This document shows, one piece after another, positions 51,258 through 62,222 of a stretch of 64,000 bases of DNA. Each line of letters begins with the position of its first letter. The first letter of the stretch is position 1. The stretch is from Hofstenia miamia (taxonomy: Eukaryota > Xenacoelomorpha > Acoela). Under the pieces are notes generated by a model that made no database searches, was not told where the DNA came from, and saw nothing but the letters and a program-made list of their open reading frames with translations. Location: NCBI GenBank assembly GCA_004352715.1, contig SCFE01000041.1:201699-265698 (forward strand), written 5' to 3'. Made by a program: the position numbers and the translations under genes.

Positions 51258-52936
51258 CAGTGGCGGAAAAAAGTAATGAGACAGTAACAAGAGTATGTTA
51301 AAACAGAAAGTTATAACATAATGTTATTCTGATTTTCAGGATAAATTGCTCTCTCCGGAATGGCATATCGATTGTAGTACTTTAAAGATACTTAAAAGAT
51401 AATTGTATGTCATGTGGAATATTCCTGAGCACATTGATCTTGGCCATTCCAATCCAGGTCGGAAAAAAGTAATGAGACAACAAATGTTAAATGCACTTGC
51501 CTTGTTGGCTGCCATGAAAAAACATTTCAAATCTGTATTCAGCTGAATAGAAATACAATACAGATTAAAAAAAAGTATCTAGTAGGCAGTTGGGTTGCCT
51601 TTATTACGAATGCAGCTTGAAATTCGAGCTTCCATGGATTCAAAGAGCTTATTGATGTAGTCATTGGGTATAGCTGCGAATTCCTCTTTAGTAACATCCC
51701 AAAGCTTTGACAAACTCGAAGGTAATCTTTCCCGCACTCTTTTCTTCAGCTCTGTCCACAAATTCTCGATGATGTTGAGATCAGGTGACTGTGCTGACCA
51801 ACTTTGTAGGACTCCGATTCAATTGTCCTCCATGAACTGCTTGATAGCCGGGATGTATGAGAAGGCGCACCATCCTGCTGTAGCAGTTCATTGTCACAAA
51901 GACGTGGGATGAGGTGAGCCTCCAAAATTCTTGTGTACTGCAAGCTGTTCATGTTCTCATCAACTTTTGCAATGACTCTCTTCCCGGACGCCAGATTGCT
52001 GCCCACACCATTATTGCTCCACCTCCATGTTTAACGGTTTTAGCCGTAAACCTAGGGTGGTATCTGTACTGAGGGCCAGTAGGTCTTCGTACACGGACAG
52101 TAACATTTGGCTTTAACTGAATTTTGCTTTCATCCGAAAACACAACCTTTTGCCAAGTGTCTCATTACATATTTCTTTCACATCCCTTCGCCCAATTGAA
52201 TCGAGACATTCTTTGCTTCTTGGTCAACCATGGCTTCTTAGCTGCTGTTCTCCCAAAAAGTCCATGTCGTCTTAGTATTCCACGAACAGTTCTTGTAGTA
52301 ACACACGAGCCATCCTTCCAGTCAACTTGAAGCTGTCTGGCAGTCAAATGGGGATTGGACATTGATAATCTAATGAGGTGTCTCTCAGAGGTTGAAGTCA
52401 CTTTTCTTGGCCTGCCGGACTTTGAAGCAACTTCCGGTGTTCCGCGGGTTTCTATTTGCTTTGCAATTCTCCCAACTGTACTTCTTGGAATTGACAAAGA
52501 CTTTGAAATTAGACTCAATGATAGTCCCTCTGTCCTCTTTTGACCAACAAGTTTTCGCAATTCAACCGTCGTGTAAGGCATGATGACATAGAATGGATGT
52601 GTCCCCTGAGGACTGTTTTGATGCACACTTTAGCCCTCGCTAATTGCTGCTTTATCTTGTCAATCAGGATTAATTTTATGAAGCTACCGATCTTCAAAGA
52701 AATATTAAGTCAAGTGTCTCATTACATATTTCCGCACAACAATAGTCAACCTGCACATCAAACACGCACTGCGCTTCCTTGAGAGGGGATTTCCACTCAT
52801 GTTATGGATTATGTAAATGTCCATCAACAATACATTATCCTCAAGGGTTGAAGTGTTTGTCCTATATCAGCAATTACGGATTATGCTGATTTCGATAATT
52901 AAGTCAGAACTGTCTCATTACTTTTTTCAGCCACTG
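51258..52936 (-). mobile_element. Tc1-like transposon with inner and outer repeats, 1679 bp
   Basis: The outer ends are CAGTGGCGGAAAAAAGTAAT and its near-complement on the right (ATTACTTTTTTCAGCCACTG), flanked by TA (51256 and 52937). Related inner repeats, GGAAAAAAGTAATGAGACAA at about 51460 and GTGTCTCATTACATATTTCC at about 52713, sit about 200 bases inside each end. This is the IR/DR arrangement of some Tc1 families, where the transposase binds both repeat pairs. Confidence 0.92.
51579..52626 (-). pseudogene. Tc1 transposase, frameshifted
   Basis: The N-terminal piece (52626 to 52165) has the paired-type helix-turn-helix, LSLISKSLSIPRSTVGRIAK, an AT-hook-like GRPRKVT, then KKPWLTKKQRMSRFNWAKG. 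The catalytic pieces lie in other frames: VFSDESKIQLKP (first Asp, 52143 to 51949), LLQQDGAPSHTSR (second Asp, 52006 to 51746) and a C-terminus starting WTELKKRVRERLPSSL (51761 to 51579). At least three frame changes make it inactive. Just before the VFSDES block is a copy of the inner repeat motif, GTGTCTCATTACATATTTC on the plus strand, which carries the first stop. Confidence 0.9.
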
Positions 52937-53347
52937 TATATAAATGTGTTATAAGAGAACTGCAAGTGTGGGATACTTTTTGTTTCATTAAAAAAAGTCT
53001 TGAATGCAGCAATTTAGACATTTTGCGGTACCGGGCAGAATTCTGGTTTTCTACTTTTAGTTAAAGGGGGCGTGTCCTTGAATTGACTATTATGAAATCA
53101 AAAATATTAAAAAATTAATGAAATTGCTATGTATTGTATATTTTCAAACTGTAATTGCCTATGACACATGTACAAGCAAATAATTTCAGGATATTAATGA
53201 AATAAATTCTGTAGTTGGGTGACAAAGGGGCTTAAGGCACATTTTGAATTTTTTAAGAAAATTTGGAAAATATTCCTATTGTTTAAAACAACTGTTTTTA
53301 CTAATATTTTTCTGAAAATAACGCATTTTACTTAGACTATTGACCTT

Positions 53348-53461
53348 ACACTGTGTTTTGTAGTGGAAAAAAACACTGTCTAGTAAATTAAGTCAGTTCT
53401 GAATACACTGTGTGTTGTAGTGGAAAAAAACACTGTCTAGTAAATTAAGTCAGTTCTGAAT
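53348..53461. repeat. 57-bp tandem duplication
   Basis: Two adjacent copies of a 57-base unit starting ACACTGTGTTTTGTAGTGGA that differ at a single base. It is recent, judging by the identity. Confidence 0.9.
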
Positions 53462-53929
53462 AATTTGTTTCTTGCACCCTTTTGACACCCAGCTTCAGAA
53501 TTCATGATTTTAATTAAATTAAATTAGAAAACAAAATACGTCGCTCACTTTGGTTGTGAGTAATACAATCAGTCACTCATGCGCAAACTACTTGTTTGGA
53601 CAAGTTGTGTAATTTGCGGTGCAAGTCGAAATAGGCAGAAGTAATTATCAGGTCAAATTAACTTAGTAAATATTAGAAGATAATCGAACACTGGCGTGAT
53701 AACATCCGCTTACTCTAGCAGCTCGAATCAATTTAATCTGTTGGAAAAACAATATATCATTTTAATTAAATGTAAATGAGAAATTCTGCAAGATGATTAC
53801 GATTCTATTAAAATTCATTCATGCCTAAATTCGGCACACAAAATAATTGTTTGTGCGTATATTTATCTTAAAATTTTGCGAAGATGGTTGAAGCTGGTAT
53901 GTCTGTCGACCATGCTGCCCAGCATAGGC

Positions 53930-54290
53930 CAGTATTGGGAAAAAATCCGATTTAAATTACAAAAATAAAAAATCGGATTTTTTTATTTAAATTGGATTTT
54001 TTATCTAAATTTCAATTTTACCCACACAGTCTTCCAAGTATACATTAGAAATCCTTTTGATACTACTACTTTTGAAATACAATAATTTAATCAATTTTAA
54101 ATAAACTGAAGATAAAAAATATGCAAAGCAATAAATTCAATCCAATATTAGGGCAATGACTTCAAAACAATTAGAATATACTACTTGTATCTCTATTAGT
54201 GTAATTGATTTAAATCAATAATTGAACTGATAATGTGCTGTGATTTAAATTAGATTTAAATCGAGTGTTTTAAAAAATCGACCAACACTG
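53930..54290. mobile_element. hAT-type MITE, 361 bp
   Basis: The left end CAGTATTGGGAAAAAATC and the reverse complement of the right end CAGTGTTGGTCGATTTTTT share CAGTRTTGG. Runs of TTTAAAT-rich sequence follow on both sides. The flanks GCATAGGC and CATAAGGC match if a one-base shift is allowed. No coding. Confidence 0.55.
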
Positions 54291-55204
54291 CATAAGGCCA
54301 AATTTATTTCAACAAATTTAACTCTAAAAGGAAAACAACTTTGTTCGTAATCTTAACCAATCCTAAAGAGTCTAATTTCAAACCACAATCGTGCACTTCA
54401 ATAAGGATGTAAAAAAGATTATCGAGGCAGAAATTAATCGATAATCTATTTCTAGAACTTTCGATAATCTAATTTTTGATTTTAGATTATTTTGAAGGAC
54501 AAATACGTGAGTAATGCAATGCGCACTTTTAAGCACTTCAGTAATAATATTGTTCTTGTTGCAAACTTAATGATCATTTTCTTAAATGTTGCTTTTATTT
54601 TAATCATATTGGAACGGATGTGCTGACCAAATTAAAACGCACCGAGTTGGTGTCCAACACTGTGAGCCAGTCATTCCTATTATAAAGATGAAATAAGAAT
54701 AAAATTTAAGCCAATTGATATTGTTACGAACCGAAAATTAAGAATGTTTTAGCTAACTTGTTGAAATCATCATTGTGACTGGGAAATATTTAATTTAGTA
54801 CAACAAAAACCACAACAATTAAAGACTAACACAAGAAGCTAACTCATAAAATGCTAGCATATAAAAAATACTATTTTCTGTTTGGAAAAATTCAACATAA
54901 ACACTATTGTTTAAATACCTGCAAATATATTTCTGATTATTATGATTATCTATTGTTGAAACTCACATATGTCAAAAATCTATTTCTTGTCTATGATATA
55001 ATTTTAACACGGCAAAGCCTTTGCATTTTCAATTGAAAAATGAAGTAACAATTGTTAGGACATAAAAATTCTAAAAACAAATTCAAAAGCATCATCCGAT
55101 ACTACGCGGACGATTATGGGATATATAGACTTCTATTACTACTGGCAGTGCAAATTAGTTTGATATCACCCAAGATATTAGTTGCACCTGAGTAGTGTAC
55201 TTAC
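54291..55204. other. CFAP46 intron 5, beside exon 5
   Basis: AT-rich. A short foldback around GATTATCGA and TCGATAATC (54418 to 54475) is the only structure noticed. Confidence 0.35.
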
Positions 55205-55423
55205 GCTTTAATTTTCTGTATTCTATAGAAGCAATTGAGATCTCCAGAAGATCGTGACGCTCTATACAGTATTGGTAGTTCAACTAATTCATGCAACACC
55301 TGCAATCGAAATACTTCTCTGTAGAGTGGTGGACAATGCTTCTTAGTAAACGAAGCGGCATTCGTTGATACATCAATGGCTTCTTTATACTTATTGGCTT
55401 CCAGAAGACATTCAATAAGACCT
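55205..55423 (-). CDS. CFAP46: CFAP46 exon 5
   Basis: The exon begins after TTTAG and ends at a strong donor, AAAGC|GTAAGT. It encodes IGLIECLLEANKYKEAIDV, then a stretch with HCPPLYREVFRLQVLHELV and a tail NCFYRIQKIK. This is the TPR-like helix pair following exon 4 in the family. It leaves two bases (GC), but exon 6 as placed also begins with two bases, so an additional exon is needed between them. Confidence 0.9.
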
Positions 55424-55760
55424 CTAAACAAAAAGTGTGATCACTCATGATATATTTTGAAGCAACACGAAAAGTTTATAGCAGTTAATTCGTTTAACAA
55501 ATACTGCGTAAGCAGGACGATAATTTTTTCAGATAAATCAAATAAAAAGGGATTTTGTAGGTCGGTTATTGTCTTGCGAATATAACAGCAACTATGACAT
55601 TCAATGTTTTCAAACATTGCCAATGCAATGATTGATGGATTATATGAACTTTCGCTTAACAGAAACATAATTATGGTATGTCAAACAGGCCAACATGAAT
55701 TTTAAATTGAATTCTGAAGTTCAAACATGTAAATAGTCTAAAAGAAGTTAAAAACCCTAC

Positions 55761-55925
55761 ATCATTAAAATAGATCGCCATTCATAATCCTCATCACGAG
55801 TATCGTCAAGTGCACGCACAATCATGAGAAGACTGGGTGCCAAAAATTTTTTAAATCCTGGCTTGAGAAATGGACGACAGAAAGCCCAATACATGACTGA
55901 CGCATTGTAAACAATGAAATGATAT
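55761..55925 (-). CDS. CFAP46: CFAP46 exon 4
   Basis: The exon runs from acceptor TTTTAG|ATATC to donor ATGAT|GTAGGG and encodes RYHFIVYNASVMYWAF, RPFLKPGFKKFLAPSL and ALDDTRDEDYEWR. The VYNASVxYW and RPFLKPGF strings are among the most conserved of CFAP46 and fix the identification. Length is 165 nt, with phase 2 at both ends. The intron on its 3' side (55424 to 55760) is short and shows no repeat. Confidence 0.93.
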
Positions 55926-55968
55926 CTAAAATGTTTAAACAAATCACATAAATGATATCAAATGTTAC

Positions 55969-56165
55969 CTTGGATTGTCTTTAGCAAATTTAACTGCTCT
56001 TAGCAAGAACACAACAGCTTTTTCCAGCTGTTCAGGATTTTCTGCTGTGTCAGGTGCTAGCAGTTGAGCTTGAGCTAAATAAGCTCTACCCAAAAATTGA
56101 TTTTGAGGCGCAATTTTACTGAAGAACATCTTCAATGAGTCTCTTGCAATTTGATATTTTGACAG
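55969..56165 (-). CDS. CFAP46: CFAP46 exon 3
   Basis: The exon follows acceptor TTTAG|CTGTC and ends at donor CCAAG|GTAACA. It encodes a helical repeat-like segment starting LSKYQIARDSLKMFF, continuing NQFLGRAYLAQAQLLAP and ending AVKFAKDNP. This parallels the family's NQFLCRAYLCRAQLKAP segment (recalled). Length is 197 nt, leaving two bases (AG) that exon 4 completes to Arg. Confidence 0.9.
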
Positions 56166-56866
56166 CTAAAGTTGTATTTAATCATAGTAAAAATAAGACA
56201 AATTGTTAACCCGAGGCACCTCACAGTGTTAATGACTATTATAAAATGTATTTTTAGCATTGAATTAACTTCAATTTCTTGATCCAATCAGAGTTGGAAA
56301 CGGGACGGGATATAAAACGAGACATGACAGAACCGGCCTGGGATAAATTTTTTAGCCAAAACGGGCACGGGCGAGATTCTTAGAATTGAGAATTTGTTAA
56401 AATTTGTTAATATATAACCCCAATGCTTTCGGAGGATACTTTTAAACTTTAAGCACAATTGCTTAAAAAAATTAACTTAATTAATAAATAAATGTACAGA
56501 CTTGTTCAATATCTTATCGCCAGTAATATCTTTCTCAAAGAAGGTAAAAATAAAAATAAGTCAAGTTTTACGGCAGCGAGGACAGTCACAGGAGATGAAA
56601 TAGGAGCAAATGGACCATAGGCGAAGTTGGAAAAGGGCTCAGCAAAGAGGAAATTCATCAAAGATTTCTTGAAGCTCGGTGACGGGGAAAAGAAATCAAT
56701 CGCTGTTGGAGGGTTGCGAGTCAACATGTAATTAGCAGCAGTACAAGCACGATTGAAAAACGAGTGAAGGTTGCGATGTTTCTTTGTACGACGAATGGAG
56801 AAGGTGACAACATCATCAGAGCGAGTGCAGCAGGAATTAGAGAACTTAATGAAATCAAAAGGATCA

Positions 56867-57206
56867 AGATCCAATTTGCGAGTCAGTAGTCGATTGNNNN
56901 NNNNNNNNNNNNNNNNNNNNNNNNNNNNNNNNNNNNNNNNNNNNNNNNNNNNNNNNNNNNNNNNNNNNNNNNNNNNNNNNNNNNNNNNNNNNNNNNNNNN
57001 NNNNNNNNNNNNNNNNNNNNNNNNNNNNNNNNNNNNNNNNNNNNNNNNNNNNNNNNNNNNNNNNNNNNNNNNNNNNNNNNNNNNNNNNNNNNNNNNNNNN
57101 NNNNNNNNNNNNNNNNNNNNNNNNNNNNNNNNNNNNNNNNNNNNNNNNNNNNNNNNNNNNNNNNNNNNNNNNNNNNAGATCCAATTTGCGAGTCAGTAGT
57201 CGATTG
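56867..57206. repeat. 30-base direct repeat flanking a 280-N gap
   Basis: The 30 bases before the gap (56867 to 56896) are identical to the 30 after it (57177 to 57206). If the two copies are one, ORF2 reads straight through, so the gap is probably artificial. Confidence 0.88.
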
Positions 57207-58461
57207 AACAGAAGGAGATCACAGGCATGGAAGTAGAGTGACAGCGGGAGAGTGGAGAATTTCAGCAGAGCGTCTTTATAGTCCAAAGAGGAAATCCATT
57301 TGAAAGCACGTTTCTGGAAACGTTCCATGGAGTGGAACAAAGCACGAGAAAGCCACAAACAAGGAGACGCGTAGAGAAGAATGGCGCGAGGAATGGACTT
57401 GAACAAAGAGAGTTTCACAGCGGACGAGGTATTAAAAGGAACATTACGGAAAAGGGCAAATAGCGAGGAATTAGCTTTCCGGAGACGCAGAGACACATGT
57501 CCAGTCCAATTTAAGTTTGCAGCAAGTTGAACTCCAAGATGAGTGTGATCAGGCGCAAAGTTCACTGGTAGAGGCAAATCAGAAGGGGGAGTCACAGAAA
57601 AGGAAATACCACATGTCTTGCTAGTGCTAAAATCAAGATGGTTTTCAGAGGACCAAGTAGACAAGTGCTCAAGATCAGAAAAATGTTCGAAGCAAAAGAT
57701 CAACCAAAATAAAAAATCGCAGTGTCGTCGACATACAACAGGCAAGACGAGTTGAGAACAGAATGAGGGAGGTCGTTAATGGCAACGAGGAAGAAAAGAA
57801 CAGCAAACACTGAGCATTGAGGGGCACCACTAGTAACGGGGACAGGAGAAGAGATAGACGAGTTGATTTTGACACACTGGTGGCGATTGGTCAGGTAAGA
57901 CTGGAACAGTTCAATGAAATCCACATCAAAACAAAATAAACGTAACTTGTCAAGCAGAATGGAATGAGGGAGGCGATCAAACGCTTTTGAGATGTTAAGA
58001 AAGACAATACAAACAGGATCATTACTATCAGAGTGAAAGTAGCAGTTTTCGATCAGAATGAGCAGGTTAGTAATCGTAGAGCGACCAGGAAGATTGCCAT
58101 GCTGAGAGGAAGAGATGAGGTGACGAATTTTTAGGAATACATAACGAAAAACAAGATGATAGATAGTCGAGATAGAATAGATATTGGGCGGTAGGACGTG
58201 ACCTGCGAGGAGGGAAGCTGATTAGATTTTAACAGCGGAGAAATCCAAGATGTCTTCCAACAGGCAGGATAGCGTGGAGGAGGTTTCATGAATTACAAAG
58301 GAAGGAACACCGTCATGATAACAAGGACCAGACAACTTGCAAGATTTAAGCATGAGAGAAATATTATGGGCGCTGAAGACCATATCACAAAGTCGGATTA
58401 GCGGGGAGGCAGCAGGCGGACCAGGGCACATGGAGACAGGTACAGAGAAGTTAAAGGCAAA

Positions 58462-59390
58462 NNNNNNNNNNNNNNNNNNNNNNNNNNNNNNNNNNNNNNN
58501 NNNNNNNNNNNNNNNNNNNNNNNNNNNNNNNNNNNNNNNNNNNNNNNNNNNNNNNNNNNNNNNNNNNNNNNNNNNNNNNNNNNNNNNNNNNNNNNNNNNN
58601 NNNNNNNNNNNNNNNNNNNNNNNNNNNNNNNNNNNNNNNNNNNNNNNNNNNNNNNNNNNNNNNNNNNNNNNNNNNNNNNNNNNNNNNNNNNNNNNNNNNN
58701 NNNNNNNNNNNNNNNNNNNNNNNNNNNNNNNNNNNNNNNNNNNNNNNNNNNNNNNNNNNNNNNNNNNNNNNNNNNNNNNNNNNNNNNNNNNNNNNNNNNN
58801 NNNNNNNNNNNNNNNNNNNNNNNNNNNNNNNNNNNNNNNNNNNNNNNNNNNNNNNNNNNNNNNNNNNNNNNNNNNNNNNNNNNNNNNNNNNNNNNNNNNN
58901 NNNNNNNNNNNNNNNNNNNNNNNNNNNNNNNNNNNNNNNNNNNNNNNNNNNNNNNNNNNNNNNNNNNNNNNNNNNNNNNNNNNNNNNNNNNNNNNNNNNN
59001 NNNNNNNNNNNNNNNNNNNNNNNNNNNNNNNNNNNNNNNNNNNNNNNNNNNNNNNNNNNNNNNNNNNNNNNNNNNNNNNNNNNNNNNNNNNNNNNNNNNN
59101 NNNNNNNNNNNNNNNNNNNNNNNNNNNNNNNNNNNNNNNNNNNNNNNNNNNNNNNNNNNNNNNNNNNNNNNNNNNNNNNNNNNNNNNNNNNNNNNNNNNN
59201 NNNNNNNNNNNNNNNNNNNNNNNNNNNNNNNNNNNNNNNNNNNNNNNNNNNNNNNNNNNNNNNNNNNNNNNNNNNNNNNNNNNNNNNNNNNNNNNNNNNN
59301 NNNNNNNNNNNNNNNNNNNNNNNNNNNNNNNNNNNNNNNNNNNNNNNNNNNNNNNNNNNNNNNNNNNNNNNNNNNNNNNNNNNNNNNNNN
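58462..59390. other. Assembly gap, 929 N
   Basis: The gap removes the second half of the CR1-like endonuclease domain and the spacer before the RT. Confidence 0.95.
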
Positions 59391-59687
59391 GAAAGAAATG
59401 GGACGGATGTCAAGGTTAGGAAGACGAGAGGCAATGAGAACACCACCATGGCGACCACTGGATCGATCCATATGAGAAAGAACGTTAAGAGTAGAGTTGG
59501 GAAAAGCAACACTATCAGCAATGGCAGGATCAAGCCAGGTTTCAGCGATGAAAATGAAGTCAACAGGAGACTGCAAGAAGAAATTGTAAAAGCTGAGACG
59601 ACGGTTCAAAGATACAAGACTGTGGACATTGGCAAGCAATACGGAAAAGCCAGAGTTATGGGGAGGAAGAAGATCAGAGTGAGATAG

Positions 59688-60709
59688 TCAGTCACGAAGA
59701 GGCGCATTACGGCGGCGGGGACGAAGACCAAAAGATTTGCGCTCATCGTCAGAAAGGCGGTAATAACGAATTAAGACGCCTTCAGACCACACATCAGGAT
59801 TCATGAGTGCAAGATGAGACTTTTGATAGCAGACAACATGGAAGGATACAAATGGAGAGTCAGGACGTGGAGGAATGGAAATGACATTATCAAATTTCTC
59901 ACCCAGTTTCTTTTCAAGTACTAAATTCCTGATCCGCAAGTCCTTTCGGTCTATCCCTCTTGCTATATGCTCGTGTCTTTGTTTGAGTGCCTTTTGTTCT
60001 TTTTCCACTTCAGTGCTGGATAAATCGCTGCTGATAAAAATGGGAAGCTTGTAATCCCTCAATTTCGCAAGTGACATCAAGACTTTTCTCTTACTCCAAA
60101 CACTGTCAACTGTGGCAATAACCAAGCGATTTTTATCTTTTGCATATTTGCCAATACGCTGGACTTCATAAATTTCACAGGAAACTTCAAGGTGTCTGAA
60201 GATGTCTTCTATCTGAGACTTGTCTTCAAATAACGCTCATTAACAGATTTACTTGTTGGTTCAGGTAGTCCGCGTATCCTAATTCCAGTTTCAATAGCTG
60301 CACGGAAGGGCTTCGTCGGTTCTGTATTTCGAGTTCCTTCTTTACCCGCGGTGGCCATGTAATGATTTACTTTTGCAGCTTCTTGCAAGCTTCCTTGTTC
60401 TTGATGAATTATCTGCCTAACGGTGTTCTTTACAGTCCGGACTATTTCTTCCTTCATATTTGAACAATCGATATCAGACATGGTTTTCTTCGGGACCTTG
60501 AGACAATTATCGCAAACAAATAGCAAATTCTTTGTGTTGCCAAGGAAAAGAAATAACTCATCTGTTATATTTGCGCAGGGGGCGTGGATCCAGGTACGGC
60601 ATCTCTCACAGCAAATCCATCGGTCATCTCCACTGCTGGACTCGTCGGTTTCTAGTCGTTTACCGAGCCATGTCTCCTCTTCTTCTCGCCACGTCGTCTT
60701 TCCCAGCAA
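59688..60709 (-). pseudogene. CR1-like ORF1, PHD finger and RNA-binding-like part
   Basis: It starts MLGKTTWREEEETW. A zinc finger RWICCERCRTWIHAPC followed by FVCDNC (about residues 30 to 70) is the PHD-type finger typical of CR1 ORF1. A coiled-coil-prone stretch and GIRIRGLPEPTSK follow (RRM-like start). The frame changes near 60209. The second piece (60125 to 59688) has MVIATVDSVWSKRKVLM, KLPIFISSDLSSTE and a basic end RPRRRNAPLRD. ORF2 begins just after its stop. Confidence 0.8.
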
Positions 60710-60950
60710 TACAGCATGAAACCACTAATAAATCTGCAAACCTAATAAATCTGTGTAATAACAATAATAGATTGTGTAATAACAATATAGTTTTTTTAAT
60801 TTGTTCAAAATTAACATTAAAACATCAGAAGACAAAATTATTTTACGTCTGCTACACAGATCAGAACAATGAACAAATGACAAAGCGGATGTGAAAAATA
60901 GAAGTGTTAGGAACGCTTTGAGAAAGAAAAAGTTTGTGAGAAATCTAATC

Positions 60951-62014
60951 AACAAGAAATATTACTACTGCAGTAGCTGCCACAGAGACGTTATGCAAAA
61001 AGAATTTTGGGGAAAATATTAAAATATGACAACAGTCCCATTGAGAACGCAAGTGTCAATTGATGCTTTGATGATCAAGTAAGAAGCGGGCATGACATCT
61101 ATATGGACATCAGCGATACCACTAGTCATTTAAGGCTTCTTTTGTAGATTGGTGAAGTAGAGTATCTTTCAGAGACTCAGCAATTAGACACATCGGGAAT
61201 AATGAACGCGTGAATAATTTGTTGATTTACTCAAAATTACATCAAAAATGTGTTTCTCAATATTGGTAAACTGATGCATTTCTTTAACTGCTTCAAGATC
61301 TCAGGATTTCGCATTGACCACGTGTTGAATTTTAAGAAACAAATTAAGAATAGTGTTCAGCCTAGCGGCTTTGTTGAATTTTTGTTATATGTAAAAGTAT
61401 AACACAGTGAATACATATTGACATTGCATTCAAAATACAATCAACTGTTAGGACTAATAAGCAAATGCGTGTTTTGGTACAAATACTGGTTACTAAATTT
61501 ATCAGGTGCAGCTCTATCGCAAAGGTGACTAGTTCAACGTGAGTTTTCAACATTAACCATCTGATATCCGCTTGATAAATAGAGCTGCATTACCGCTTTA
61601 CGGAAACAAGAAGTACGACAGTCAAGATAGTAATATACTGAAATATATTAATGAGTAACTGACAAAAAACGCTCGAGAAAATTTAATTAGAGCTTAAGAG
61701 TTAATTGATAGAGGTGACTTTCAAAACGATACAATCAATATTTGAATATGCAAGTTGTATACACTGACTTCCTAATTTTGTATACCCTTGAAATTTAGCC
61801 GCATTGTGATTATATTTTCTTGTTCTTTATCACTCAATTTAGTATACAAGTTAATTCAGCAAAATGTTCGGCTGTAAAATCCAGTACATGAATGCGCATG
61901 TATTCTTAGCTGATTACTTCATTTCTTTGAAATCAAAAATTACATTATCTCGCGTATACCCTATTATATTATTATTATAATTTTAATAAATCACATTTCA
62001 TTTCATACTTCTAC
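60951..62014. other. CFAP46 intron 2, beside exon 2
   Basis: About 1.1 kb with no exon or repeat signature recognised. Confidence 0.4.
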
Positions 62015-62136
62015 CTTAATAGCTGTTTCAGCACATAATACGTATAAATCATGAGAGAATAACTCAGTTGAATTCATTGATAAGCGTGAATCGGCCAGCC
62101 TAAGTTGCTCGAAAGCATCATCAAGTGCACTAACAT
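62015..62136 (-). CDS. CFAP46: CFAP46 exon 2
   Basis: The exon is read in phase after the 37-base intron (62137 to 62173, GTTTTTATG...TTTTTTTAG). It begins DVSALDDAFEQLRLADS and ends with HDLYVLCAETAIK, then donor AAG|GTAGAAG. The DLYVLCAE motif is a recognisable CFAP46 N-terminal signature. It ends on a whole codon, matching exon 3. The intron that follows (56166 to 62014) contains the CR1-like retrotransposon. Confidence 0.88.
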
Positions 62137-62173
62137 CTAAAAAAATTTACGAATGCTTTTAAAACATAAAAAC

Positions 62174-62222
62174 CTTGTTTCTGTTCAGCACAATTTAACA
62201 GAATTCGTAATTTCTTATCCAT
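62174..62222 (-). CDS. CFAP46: CFAP46 exon 1 (start codon)
   Basis: This exon holds the probable start codon (ATG at 62222 to 62220) and encodes MDKKLRILLNCAEQKQ plus one base of the next codon, with donor AAG|GTTTTT. The reading LLNCAEQKQ corresponds to the LLSAAESQQ start of vertebrate CFAP46. The frame stays open for several codons upstream of this ATG, so a longer N-terminus is possible. It is joined to exon 2 by a 37-base intron. Confidence 0.85.

Larger units (their letters stand above)
56506..59687 (-). pseudogene. CR1-like ORF2, endonuclease and reverse transcriptase
   Basis: The N-terminal piece (59639 on) reads LANVHSLVSLN, DFIFIAETWLD and GRHGGVLIA, the apurinic-type endonuclease. 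After the 929-N gap come RT motifs SKAFDRLPHSILLDKL, VTSGAPQCSV and CLLYVDDTAIF (YVDD box), then after a frameshift HTHLGVQLAANLNWTGH and the C-terminal TRNPPTAIDFFSPSPSFKKS. In motif A the codon is AAC (FLNISKAFD) where the catalytic Asp is expected. With the frame changes this marks a dead copy. Confidence 0.88.
56463..60950 (-). mobile_element. CR1-like non-LTR retrotransposon
   Basis: An element of about 4.5 kb in CFAP46 intron 2 with ORF1 (PHD-type finger) and ORF2 (endonuclease and reverse transcriptase), moved by target-primed reverse transcription. The order ORF1, endonuclease, RT, short C-terminal tail without RNase H fits the CR1/L2 branch of the Jockey-like superfamily. Two N runs interrupt it. 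It is markedly less AT-rich than its surroundings, a sign of relatively recent insertion. The exact ends were not determined. Confidence 0.85.
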
